Source of the DNA: Larix sibirica
Taxonomy: Eukaryota > Streptophyta > Pinopsida > Pinales > Pinaceae
Reading direction: 5' to 3'
DNA: 21,098 nt
Assembly: GCA_004151065.3 (NCBI GenBank)
Contig: NWUY0300014868.1
Coordinates: 41,637-62,734, forward strand
Part shown: positions 1 to 8,607 of the stretch, one piece after another
How the letters are laid out: each line of letters begins with the position of its first letter
Position numbering within the stretch: position 1 is the first letter of the stretch
Made by a program: the position numbers and the translations under genes
The notes under the pieces: generated by a model
Databases searched by the model: none
Told to the model about the DNA's origin: nothing
Seen by the model: the letters and a program-made list of their open reading frames with translations, nothing else

Positions 1-778
1 TAAACAGACAGAAATTATCAGTTGGAATATTACAATATGAATGCAATTCAGAGTCTGAGAGAGCAAGGCCAGCAATGGCTTTGGCTTTATGGTCTTTGCT
101 TTTCCATTCCAGTAATTTAGTTGAATCTGTTGGTGATGTCTCAGTTTATAATTCCCCATAGGTTTTTTATTCATCAACTACATTTAAATTTTTACTTTCA
201 AGTGTGGAAATTGAACCGAGAATATTTCTCTAATGGCATTTCCATTGTTTTATAGCCTAATATACTCACACACAGACTAGTTTTTGCCACAAATTGGTAA
301 AATATCACAAGAATCATGCAAGAAATACACAGATCTGCCACTAGTCTGTCACGGATCTTGTTGAGAAAATGGTATTTTATCCTAAGAAGACAAAGATAAA
401 TGATAGATGCTGAAATCTAGCCATAGAGGTCAAGATACAACTACACAGCTTGTTGATTTCAGATCTGATCTGCTAAAAAATTTGAATCAGTAGCTAAATC
501 CTTTGAAAAAACGAATGTTTATGACATTGAAGTGTACAACAATGTATGGACTGTATGGCTGACAGAGTTGTACATCTGTAGCTAAGCAAAATTATATTGT
601 ACAGCAACTGTTAAAATAGGTCGTATGACTGGCATAGAAATTGTACATCAGAGAAATTTGTACAACAAAATCTGGTGGCTGTAGGATGATTGGCAGAGAA
701 ATTTGTACGGTAGCAGAATCTGGGGGCTGTAGTACGATGATGGAAATTTTTTTACAACTGCAGATGGTTGTATTGTGG
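1..778. other. Non-coding stretch, no gene seen
   Basis: No recognisable gene. Open frames are short and their translations are low-complexity. Between about 650 and 740 two loose copies of a roughly 50-bp motif (gaaatttgtac followed by gcagaatctgg-like and ggctgtag words) are visible and run into the clearer minisatellite to the right. If the primer-binding-site-like motif at 1011-1021 is real, this stretch would be the untranslated leader of a reverse-strand LTR element, but no gag homology is seen in it. Confidence 0.5.
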
Positions 779-921
779 GAAAAAAATTGTATGGCAGCGG
801 CCTCAAAAAAATTGTATGACAAGCTTAGTATGGCAGTGCCTAAAAAATTTGTACAACAGACATAATATGGCAGCAGTCTCAAAACAATTGTAACAGAAGA
901 CTTAGTATGGTAGCAGCCTCA
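779..921. repeat. Imperfect 39-bp minisatellite, about 3.6 copies
   Basis: Four successive units each start with an A-run, then attgta- or tttgtac-like bases, and end with a tatggcagc-ggcctc block; they start near 779, 805, 842 and 882. The first copy is short because it lacks the middle part. Read on the - strand each unit begins gaggctgctgccatac. The short open frames that cross it on both strands are by-products of the repetition and are not genes. Confidence 0.75.
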
Positions 922-1010
922 ATTCCTAATCACGCCCTTTTGAATCTTCAGATCATCTTGCGATACAAGAGAAGAGCATACTTGATGCACTAGTCGTAGG
1001 TGCTCTCCAA

Positions 1011-1021
1011 CTTTGATACCA
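1011..1021 (-). other. Possible tRNA-Met primer-binding site of a reverse-strand LTR element
   Basis: On the - strand the bases read TGGTATCAAAGT, matching 10 of 12 positions of the plant LTR-retrotransposon primer-binding site TGGTATCAGAGC (complementary to initiator tRNA-Met). Just beyond it in the + direction, at 1025-1026, is a TG that could be the LTR edge after a 3-nt spacer. The other LTR edge and any coding region are not identified, so this could be chance. Confidence 0.3.
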
Positions 1022-1325
1022 TATTGCAAATACTTAAAACCCTAGCTAGGTTTACATCACAGGACACAAGAGATAAACACAATAATACAATATGATATTG
1101 TGAAGAAAAGGCACATATATTACAATGAAGTTTACCTCATATATTGATGTTCACTGAACAAGTCATTTCTAACTATGAATGTGCGATAGACAACTTTACA
1201 CAAAAAGTGAACATGAGCCTAACCTAAAGTTACAAAGTGACTTTATTAAACAGTAAGCTTTATATTCTAACACATTTGTGGAGGCCTAGTACCTTTCCAT
1301 ACCATACCGTTGCAAATTAATCACC

Positions 1326-2340
1326 ATGTCTAGGGACATTGGACTCTACAAGGAAGAAGATGTTGGTCAATGTAGAATTAAACACCAAAATTGAAAAGAT
1401 GGAAGAGCAATTTGGACAAAACATGCTGGAAACAAAATGGAACCAAGGAGAATTCAAGGTTGAAAGATAGGATGAGTTAAAGAAAAAGCTTGAATACGGG
1501 AAGCAAGAATTAAAACCATTTATACTCTAAAGACATCTATTCCTTTTCGACACAGGCAAAGAGCCAAGCAAATTGTTGTTTCCCCTGATTCACCCACAAC
1601 TGCCATCTTGATCATCTAAGGCTCTAACCACTACTATAGGGCATTTCTAACCCACCAAGGTACATTCAATTGTTACAGATGAAGGTTGAGTTGAGATTTA
1701 ATTGAAATGAAAATCAAAGCGAGGAATGGATAAATAAGGTAAAAGAATATAAATATTAAATAACCTTCAAAGAAGGAGAGAATCAAAATATCATCCATGC
1801 ACTTTGATGGCCCAGCATACCACTGGTAAACATGGTGTAAATTTTTAGTGCCATACATGTCATTCAAGTGGAGTACATTTAAAGACGAGTTCTTAGAAGA
1901 TTCTATGTAATACAAGAAAAGTCTTTTTTTGCAAAATTAACCAGGTTAAAACAAAAAGGAAATGTTGACAAATACATACTTAATTACAACAATCTTATGT
2001 GTTCAGATTAGACTGGCACGCAAGGAACGAATTAGAGATGCATAGTATTAAAACCATGGAAAATGCTAGACATAAGGTGAAAACAATAGAATTGAAACTA
2101 ATTAGGTAATACCAAAAATATGAGAAAGTTTATTCATGTCAATAATCCTCCCAAATAACAAGCACCGAAAGATCAAGATATCTTCTGCCATTTCAACGAG
2201 AAGGAAGTAAAAAAAGTTTGGAAGCTCAAAGACGAAAGGAAGGTAAATGTATGAAATCCAGGGAGAAGATAATTAAAAAATTTATACAATTGGGAGGTGA
2301 AGACAGATGAAAAAGAAGAAAAATAACTTTATAATCCCAA
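1326..2340 (+). pseudogene. gag: Decayed Ty3/gypsy gag
   Basis: Remains of a Ty3/gypsy capsid gene. Near the start, after a frameshift, a charged helix is readable (KIEKMEEQFGQNM, from about 1390). Around 1795-1830 the capsid signature HFDGPAYHW appears. From 1892 to 2008 one frame reads a continuous gag block that begins LRRFYVIQEKSFFAKLTRL and continues with KQKGNVDKYI, typical of the Retrotrans_gag domain. Near 2177-2242 the segment FCHFNEKEVKKVWKLKDE looks like a ruined CCHC zinc knuckle followed by the usual WKL tail. Stops and frame changes between these blocks rule out a working protein. No 5' LTR or clear primer-binding site was found to the left. The gag identity rests on motif recognition only. 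Confidence 0.8.
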
Positions 2341-2346
2341 AATTAT

Positions 2347-2681
2347 AAATGGAAAGAATTTGATGATGATGAAGTCATGCCAAAAATATTATTAGCATCA
2401 TTCTTCCTCCCAATAGAAGAGGAAAGAAGGAAGCAATAGAAAAATTGCAAACTAAGGCCTTGAAACTCAGAGGAATTATAAAATAGGGAGGTAATGATAC
2501 TATAGATTTTGATAAATGGCAAGAATTTGATGATGATGAAGTAGTTCCAAAAATATCATTAGCATCAATCTTCCTTTCAATAGAAGAGGAATGAAGGAAG
2601 CAAAATAAAAATTACAAACTAAGGCCTTGAAACTCAGAGGAATTATAAAACAGGGAGGTAATGATACTAGTAGATTTTGAT
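2347..2681 (+). repeat. 167-bp tandem duplication inside the gypsy element
   Basis: Copy 1 spans 2347-2513 and copy 2 spans 2514-2681. Both start aaatgg-aagaatttgatgat, pass through agcatca-ttcttcct, aatagaagaggaa and ccttgaaactcagaggaa, and end at gattttgat. The duplicated unit includes the sequence leading into the protease active site, so the protease start occurs twice. The copies differ at scattered positions, so the duplication is not recent. Confidence 0.85.
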
Positions 2682-3115
2682 AGCACACATAACTATGTAA
2701 ACATCAACTTTGGTAAGTATTCGAACCTGTTTGTAATATGTATATCCTACCAAGGATGTAAATGTTATGATACTTCTTGACAAGATGTCAAACCTTTTTG
2801 TATATCCCACCAAGAATGTAAAATGTTATGATACTTCTTGACAAGAAGTCAAACCTTTTTGTATACCCCACCAAGCATGTAAAGGTTATGATACTTCTTC
2901 GACAAGAAGTAAGAGGTAGGAAGATGCAATCAAATTTTTGTATAAATACAAAATCCTGAACTAAAAACAAGGTTCTATGCTTTACATCTGATGGAATGGA
3001 TATGGTATTAGGTGGCAAATGGTTGTCGTCTAGGCACTTGCACCACTACTCGAGACAGTTCATGGATGTTTATTGGCATGGACAAAATTACAAATTTGAA
3101 ATTATATTGCCTTGA
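2640..3115 (+). pseudogene. Decayed Ty3/gypsy aspartic protease, rest of pol missing
   Basis: The retropepsin-like domain of a gypsy polyprotein. Upstream is LKLRGIIKQG, the usual lead-in of plant gypsy proteases. After a frameshift the active-site loop reads VDFDSTHNYVNINF where the family has V-D-S-G-S-T-H-N-F-I, so the catalytic D is followed by F-D instead of S-G. Further on, at about 3000-3030, DMVLGGKWLS matches the family's C-terminal D-M-V-L-G-x-x-W-L. Between the two halves lies a tandem repeat that is not part of a normal protease. The sequence after about 3060 is a weak continuation, and reverse transcriptase, RNase H and integrase are absent, so most of pol was deleted. Confidence 0.75.
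2741..2911 (+). repeat. 60-bp tandem repeat, 2.8 copies, each with a hairpin
   Basis: Copies start at 2741, 2801 and 2862 with tatatcc or tataccc, continue ccaag-atgtaaa-gttatgatacttctt and end aaacctttttg. Each copy holds an inverted repeat; in copy 2 it is perfect at 2833-2849 (acttcttg, one base, caagaagt). Copy 1 has one mismatch in the arm and copy 3 has an inserted base. The array interrupts the gypsy protease region. Confidence 0.85.
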
Positions 3116-3457
3116 AAGCTCTTCTTACAAGTAAGGTTATTCACTATTAATAAGCAAATGTCAAGGAAACAGAGAACAACGATATCAAAGGATATTGGAA
3201 AATCAACTCAAAGCTTCTAACCTTAAGGTAGGAAGAAAGAATTATACGAATGAGCATTAATGGTTCATGTTCCACAATGAGGTCAAAGAACATCAAAGTA
3301 TGATGAACATGGTACAAAGGAACCTTGTCAGTGTTCAATATCAAATCAAGAATTGAGTCAAAATCCTTGCAGCCAGATAAAGATAATGCCTCAACAAGAT
3401 GTGATGTGCTCAACTGTAGGAAGTTCTATTAACTATGCTTTGAGGACAAAGCATCTT

Positions 3458-3590
3458 GAAGGGAGAGGCAATGTTATGAAAATAAAATAACAGAGTAAAA
3501 TAACAAAAATAGTTCTTTAGGGTAGAATGTAAATCAAATGTAAGATGGGTCACCATGGGCATATAAAGATAAAAGACATCATCCCCATTC
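3458..3590 (+). mobile_element. Polypurine tract and start of gypsy 3' LTR
   Basis: Just before it, at about 3440-3470, the translation FEDKASLEG followed by GRGNVM resembles the short tail often found at the end of plant gypsy pol. The purine-rich gaagggagagg (3458-3468) fits a polypurine tract, and TGTTATGAAAA from 3472 fits an LTR start. A TATA-like tataaag lies at 3562-3568. The right end of the LTR is not resolved; it continues past the small insertion at 3611-3667, perhaps to about 3770. No matching 5' LTR copy was seen for comparison. Confidence 0.55.
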
Positions 3591-3687
3591 ACGTAAATCA
3601 TCATTCATTATATATATATATATATATATTTTTTTTTTCCTAGGAAAAAAGGCGGAACCTTTCATTTATGTAAATCATCATTCATTA
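3591..3687 (-). mobile_element. Tiny 5'-truncated LINE 3' end with target-site duplication
   Basis: Two near-identical 20-bp direct repeats (3591-3610 and 3668-3687, one mismatch, core gtaaatcatcattcatta) flank only 57 bp. On the - strand the insert reads aaatgaaaggttccgcc, then cttttttcctagg, then an A-run and (TA)n. This is the layout of a plant L1-type LINE 3' end with its A/T tail, inserted by target-primed reverse transcription and cut off almost at once. It sits inside the gypsy 3' LTR, so it is younger than that element. The alternative is slippage around the TA repeat, but that would not create a 20-bp duplication flanking unrelated bases. Confidence 0.65.
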
Positions 3688-4065
3688 TAGCTACATTTCA
3701 TATGGTCTATTTGTGCCCTAGGAGTCAACTCTCTCTATAGATCAGAGAGAAAAAAGAGAAAAAAACCTGTCATTATAAAATCTAGCTAAAGATAATGTGT
3801 GTGTTGATAATTTTGAAGCCCATTCTTAATGTAAAATTAGAAATTTCACCTCAACCTTGAGGGAACAAGGTTCCCTGGATCTCTTTCCTCTGAACTTTCA
3901 GGCTTAGCGCTGAACCTGAAATATAAATTACAGCTGTCACGCAGTGTATATTTCACTCTTGTATAACCAAATACACGTAACACAAGGCAGTCCAAGAGAA
4001 TAAACACCTAAAATTGGTACTTCAAGGGAACTATGTTCCCAGCCTTTAGGGCACAATCCCCAACA
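3688..4065. other. Non-coding; possible reverse-strand LTR edge at 4065
   Basis: No gene. Read on the - strand from 4065 the sequence begins TGTTGGGGATTGTGCCC, which resembles the start of a copia-type LTR. Two 15-bp palindromes lie within (3861-3875 gggaac-aag-gttccc and 4026-4040 gggaac-tat-gttccc). No primer-binding site or coding region follows directly, so this could be a solo or interrupted LTR. Confidence 0.35.
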
Positions 4066-5379
4066 TACAACAGATCTGAAAATAACTTATAAACAACAGA
4101 TTAGTTACAGCCACAAATCTGCCCTCTTCGCTTCTATATACTTGTCAAATCACTCAACAAAATCTACTGACTGTTAATGATAAATCAACATACCAAATAG
4201 CCCAAGAAGTAGAAACTACTAGTTCACCATGAGAATATAAGCTGAAAGTTAGATCTGCCAGTACACAATGTTTGTACAGCAAAATACTCTCATATATATA
4301 TATATATATAAGAATTTTAAGCTAGAAATATGTCCTCAAATCTTATCACAAGCTGGTACAAGATAGTCATTCAAGCTTATCACAAACTGAGACTCTCCAA
4401 TGCATCCAGATTCCAAGCCTTAGCTAGGGCATCCACCATCAATAGAAAGCCCTAACCAGAAATATAAAGGCCTAGCAAGGCATCCCACCAAGCTATCTAG
4501 CCAGACCAAAGGCTCCACAGCAGGCTAGCATTGGAACGAACAAGTCCACACTCGATCTTTCTCCAAGCTTGCCTCACACAAACTTTCCAAGCAAAGCGCT
4601 CCAAGTCTTCTCTGGGGTTTCTTTGCCTAAACCCCAAGTCATTCTCACACAAGGACTCAAAGCCTAGAACTTAAAGTCTCCCCTAGGTTTTTCCTCTCAC
4701 AAACCCTATCACCTTCCTCCCTTGCATAAAGACAAGTACAAAGACTCGAGACATGTTGTACACATGTCAAGTGAAGAATACCTTCTTTGTCTGTTAGAAG
4801 TTTCCATTGTTTCAGCACTTGTGACTGCCATCCTTGACTTGCTTGGCTGCTCCGTATTCGCCACCTTCCCTTGTGACTCAATATGAGTCAATATCACTGG
4901 TAAAGCCTCTGAATGCAAACCATTAAATCACAGGAGAACCCACTCTAACTGATCCCTACGACCTCTCTTGTCACTGCCCTTTATTGACATCTGGTGATGT
5001 GGCCTGATGTGGTATTGATTATCTTGCTGATATATGCTGCACGTGTGGTGTTCAGATAGTGGCTGTAGCTGGTGTCCAAAGGTGTGCCCTTCTCTGACCT
5101 GTTTTTGTTTACGGATCATATTGGGTTCTCAATTGTATTTAAATAGGCTTTAGCAATGGTGGAAGTCATACATTTCTGTTTAGTATTGAATGTCTTCCTT
5201 GTATGAATTATTTGTATTTAGCAGAATATAACGGCTGGCTTGTAAGAGTATCAGACACAATTATGAATGGATATTGGAAATAAACGTTACCCTTCTTTTC
5301 ATAGTTAAGAAAATAACCATTCAAAACAATGGATTCTTTTTATAGGTATTCTTACTGGTGCATCACTATTGTTTTTCAG
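4066..5379. other. Non-coding, presumed intron or upstream flank of the FDM-like gene
   Basis: No gene recognised. A (TA)n microsatellite lies at 4291-4311. From 4380 to 4990 the + strand is rich in CCAAG and CCTAG words and has open frames on the - strand, but their translations match no family that I recognise. A TATA-like tatttaaatag lies at 5136-5146. A polypyrimidine stretch ending gtttttcag (5371-5379) forms the acceptor of the exon to the right, so at least the right end of this region should be intron. Confidence 0.5.
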
Positions 5380-5601
5380 ATATTGAATGAAGGTGTCCCT
5401 GCTAATAGCCAAATCATTGTAAAGAGGATGGGTGATCTTGAGCATGAAGCATGGAGAGAGGCGTGCAAGAGAAAATTCAAATCTGATGACTGGGAGTGCA
5501 AGTATATAGAGATGTACTCTTTATGGCAAGATCATTTAAGGGACCCTTCATGGTATCCATTCAAGGTTGTACCAGTGATCGCAGATACTGAAAAGCACGA
5601 G
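5380..5601 (+). CDS. FDM/IDN2-like protein, exon with first half of XH domain
   Basis: Penultimate exon of a gene of the FACTOR OF DNA METHYLATION / INVOLVED IN DE NOVO 2 family, plant proteins that bind double-stranded RNA through an XS domain, dimerise by a coiled coil and act with ARGONAUTE-bound siRNA in RNA-directed DNA methylation in the nucleus. The exon encodes 74 residues: an entry segment ILNEGVPANSQ, then IIVKRMGDLEHEAW, REACKRKF, and the family hallmark LWQDHLRDPSWYPFKVV. It opens after gtttttcag (acceptor, phase 0) and closes at GAG before gtatat (donor, phase 0). An in-frame ATG at 5329 lies in the intron and is not the start. The frame is intact. Family assignment is by motif recognition; which member it is cannot be said from this domain alone. 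Confidence 0.9.
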
Positions 5602-6394
5602 GTATATTTGAAAATTTATTTCCAATTTGATTTTTGCAGTTGGTTTTCCATTCCTCATTGCTTGTTCTTATTCTTAGATAGTTAAATCAAAATTTTATTC
5701 AAATATAATTCTCGGAGATGGGAGTAAAAAAAGTCTGGGCTGATAATTAGGTGGAGAGGGATTTGAGGTTTGTTTTCTTAATAACACTTGCTTGATTGAC
5801 CTAATCTGGAAGTTTTCTGAGTCTCTATTTAGTAATTGATCAAAAGAAAAAGCCTGCAGTTATTGGATTTCAAATCATTTCCGACTAACAGAATCCTATG
5901 ATAAACGCATGTGCCTTTTAATAAGAAGATGAGAACATATCAATTGGCCCCAAAAGGGAGCTATAAAATCTCCATTCTATCAACTTCCTAACATGGTTCA
6001 TTTCTAATAGCTTAAGGATGTAAGTGGCATAAATGAATCGAGCAATTAAGAGAAGCAAAGGGTGATCTCTTACCTGGGCTAACAGTCATAGTCTCTGTGG
6101 ATAAATCTGGCAGATTCATTGACTAGAATTGTACTATCTGCATATTTGCACTGTAACTATCTGTCTTGGTACATGTGGTCACAACTTAGGGCAGGGCATA
6201 CGTAGGAAATCACCATGGCAAATTGCTTAAAGAATGCCTGAATTCAGTGTCCTGGTAAAAGATAATTCACTAAATGAAAAAGTTATTTTGGATTTTACTT
6301 AACGGTGCTTAATATTTTCAACTGAATACTTTAGCTTTTGATGTAGAAATGTGGAATTAATTTTTGTGCTAATCTTGGTAAAATGTCAATGCAG
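5602..6394 (+). other. Intron of the FDM-like gene
   Basis: A 793-bp phase-0 intron that starts gtatat at 5602 and ends tgcag at 6394. Joining the flanking exons keeps the XH domain in frame (KHE followed by LVVNEDDEKL), which matches family members where the same place reads a short linker then D-E-D-D-E-K-L. No transposon or other gene is seen inside it. Confidence 0.85.
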
Positions 6395-6625
6395 CTTGTT
6401 GTGAATGAAGATGATGAGAAGTTGAGAGACCTCTATAATGAAATGGGGAAAGAGGTGTGTGACACTGTAATTGTAGCTTTGAAAGAGTTAAATGAATACA
6501 ATGCTAGCGGAAGATATCCAATACCGGAGGCATGGAATAAAGCGGAGAACAGAAGGGCGACTATGAAAGACATTGTTTTGTATTTGAGCAGGACAAAGGC
6601 AAAAAAGAGGAAAACTAGGGCCTAG
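6395..6625 (+). CDS. FDM/IDN2-like protein, last exon with second half of XH domain and stop
   Basis: Final exon, 76 residues then TAG at 6623-6625. It holds the conserved C-terminal half of the XH domain: NEDDEKLRDLYNEMGKEV, then ALKELNEYNASGRYPIPE, AWN and a region ending DIVLYL, followed by a short basic tail KAKKRKTRA. Family members have the same E-x-N-x-Y-N-x-S-G-R-Y block, which helps IDN2-type proteins pair with their FDM partners. The basic tail could act as a nuclear signal (inference). An in-frame ATG at 6383 is in the intron. The two exons give 150 intact residues; the XS and coiled-coil parts, normally several hundred residues, are not visible upstream in this window. Confidence 0.9.
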   Translation, partial: LVVNEDDEKLRDLYNEMGKEVCDTVIVALKELNEYNASGRYPIPEAWNKAENRRATMKDIVLYLSRTKAKKRKTRA

Positions 6626-7000
6626 TTTTCAGGTCGTTTGACATCTACTTACAAATAGCATTCACATTCAATATATCGACCTATCTTGGAGTTCAAGCAT
6701 GAATAGTATAGTTACAGGAAGGATACTGTTATATGACTGCTAGTTAGTATGAAATGCCACCACCGATGTATATAAAGTCTGCACTTTTCGTTTCTATAAC
6801 TCGTGGTCCCTTTGTGTTTTTACATTCAAGGCGTTCGCCTTAATTTGGCACCTGTCTTATGTTTTCTCAGATATTGGACCCTTCTTTTTAATGATTGAGT
6901 GCCAAATTCAAGTAATATTTCATTAGTGCCTTTGAGGTTGGCAGGATGTAAAAACTATAAATTAGTTGTTGAGTATTTTTGTACTAAGTTTGTTACAAAT
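6626..7000 (+). other. Presumed 3' UTR and flank of the FDM-like gene
   Basis: Follows the stop at 6625. It is AT-rich with T-runs and no open frame of note. The end of the transcript cannot be placed; no strong AATAAA signal was identified. Confidence 0.45.
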
Positions 7001-7712
7001 CAACGTTTCACTTGTTTGTTAGATGAGTCATGTTAGCTTTGAATTGTCCAGCATTGTTTTCGCTCATGAATGCAATTTTGCTGGTTTGCTAGATGAATCA
7101 TGTTACCTATGATTTTTCCAGCATTGTTCATGCACTAATGACTGTAGTGCACATTACTGTCCGAGTTATCGAGCAGGGTATTACACTATTATGCTGATTT
7201 TGAGCTTGTGAAGCTCAGGGCTCAGGCTTAACTCCATGTTTATAATGGCTGACCTCAAATAAGGGACAAGGCAAAACCTAAAATGCATTTAAAGCACCAA
7301 GAATATCATGAAAGTATTATCTGATGGTACATTGGCCAACATTTAGGCAGCGAGTCACGCAATTGCTTATGTGAAAGTACAATTTGCTCTAATTTTATTA
7401 GAAGCTCAGCGTTTCACTTGTTTGATAGATGAATCATGCCAGCTTTGAATTTTCAAGCATTGTTCTCACCCATGATTGCCGTTCATCTTATTTGTTAGAT
7501 GAGTCATCGATTGATTTGAATTGTTGAAAATTGTTGTCACACATGGATGGAGTAGGCACCACTGTCAAAGTTATGAAGCATTTAGAATATACATTATTAT
7601 GCTGATTTTGAGCTGATTAAAGCTGAATGCCCTAACGGAACTCCATGTAGAATATACACCATTATGCTGATTTTTTAGCTGACTAAGCTGAAGGCCACAG
7701 CGGAGCTCCATG
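7001..7712 (+). repeat. Two-tier duplication: 240-bp block twice plus a third partial copy
   Basis: The block at 7001-7238 recurs at 7407-7646. Each block starts with two copies, 75-80 bp apart, of a roughly 45-bp motif (ttgttagatga-tcatg, then tttgaat-tccagcattgtt), at 7001, 7081, 7407 and 7487. Each ends with attatgctgattttgagc and actccatg. A third copy of only the ending lies at 7649-7712, where gctgactaagctgaaggc replaces the middle. Divergence between copies is clear, so the repeats are old. No coding sense was found. Confidence 0.75.
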
Positions 7713-7894
7713 CTTATTAGGCACTCACTGTAGCTTTGGAGGTCTGCACAACCTATTTATAACATGGTAACATGGTCTATCAGAAGTACTAATGCCAAAT
7801 AGTCTATAACTACGTACTCTTTATAATACTATATAATATTCTTGATATTTTATCCAAAGGATATTACTATATGCAAGTGATACTTTGAACCCAC

Positions 7895-8048
7895 GAGATT
7901 CAAGCCCTGAATGTAATTTTTCACTTATCAAGTGTTCGTATTCTCCGAGATTCAAGCCCTAAAAATACTTCAGCAACTATTAAGTGCTCATATTCTCTGA
8001 GATTCATCCCTTAAATTAACTCCGCACTTATCAAGTGCCTATTCTGTG
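7895..8048 (+). repeat. 52-bp tandem repeat, 3 copies, each with a short inverted repeat
   Basis: Copies begin gagattca at 7895, 7947 and 7999, exactly 52 bp apart. Each holds a caagccct-like block and, near its end, cacttatcaagtg or a variant of it: arms CACTT and AAGTG around ATC. Copies 1 and 3 keep the arms best; copy 2 is changed to caactattaagtg. The unit then runs into tattct, followed by the next copy. Confidence 0.8.
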
Positions 8049-8497
8049 TGGCTTGAGAGGTTCAAACTACCCTTGTGTAATAAGGGTGTGGCCTTAGTGA
8101 CTTTAGTAATGCTCTAAATCATGCAAGAAATGATGAGTGGTAGAAGCCCATTAGTTTTACACTATTAGTTCATCTACACAAGTGTATGACCTTGCAAAAA
8201 AAAAAATTCAATGGTAGAAGGCTAGAAGCCCATTAGTTTTACTCGATTAGTTGACTTTGAAGTTCACTTTGATGAGCCTGGAGGAGCGTCAAGACCTACT
8301 TTCAAGTTTCAAATATGCCGGGTATTTCGCCGAATAGTTTGTGTCCTAGTTGCATCTCTAACAGAGATTTGTATTAGGAGAAATCATTTGCATCATTTTC
8401 TTTTTAATAATAAATATATTGTTTGGTAGTGAGAATGTGTTGATACGAGCACACGCCTGGGGTTGGAATATTTTTATGATAATTATCAAAATGAGGG
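8049..8497. other. Non-coding, nothing recognised
   Basis: No gene or clear repeat apart from a twice-used phrase gaagcccattagttttac at about 8143-8161 and 8225-8242, which marks a small direct duplication around an A-run. Base composition is like that of the flanks. Confidence 0.5.
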
Positions 8498-8607
8498 TTG
8501 GATTTTCCATGAAGTTGGTGTTGGTTGAGTTCAAGGATTTAGTGGCGGGTGTTTGGATTTTGCATGAAGTTGGTGTTGGTTGATTTCAAGGATTCATTGG
8601 CGGGTGT
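8498..8607 (+). repeat. 55-bp direct tandem repeat, 2 copies
   Basis: Copies at 8498-8552 and 8553-8607 both read ttggatttt-catgaag, ttggtgttggttga, ttcaaggatt and ggcgggtgt. They differ at only a few positions, so this duplication is younger than the others nearby. Confidence 0.85.

Noticed and set aside
3609-3638. (TA)n plus T-run as a plain microsatellite
   Set aside because: The flanking 20-bp direct repeats and the unique bases after the T-run are better explained by a LINE tail insertion.
4657-4918. Overlapping - strand open frames of 69-74 codons
   Set aside because: No recognisable domain, overlapping in two frames, and no splice or promoter context; composition suggests chance open frames in repeat-derived DNA.
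5219-5243. A possible micro-exon before the XH exons (after gtatttag, before gtaaga)
   Set aside because: The donor looks good, but the roughly 24-base segment encodes nothing like the coiled-coil end of FDM proteins and the acceptor is weak.
5329-5379. ATG at 5329 as the start of the XH protein
   Set aside because: The residues between it and the acceptor are not conserved in the family and the stretch ends in a standard polypyrimidine-AG acceptor, so it is intron.
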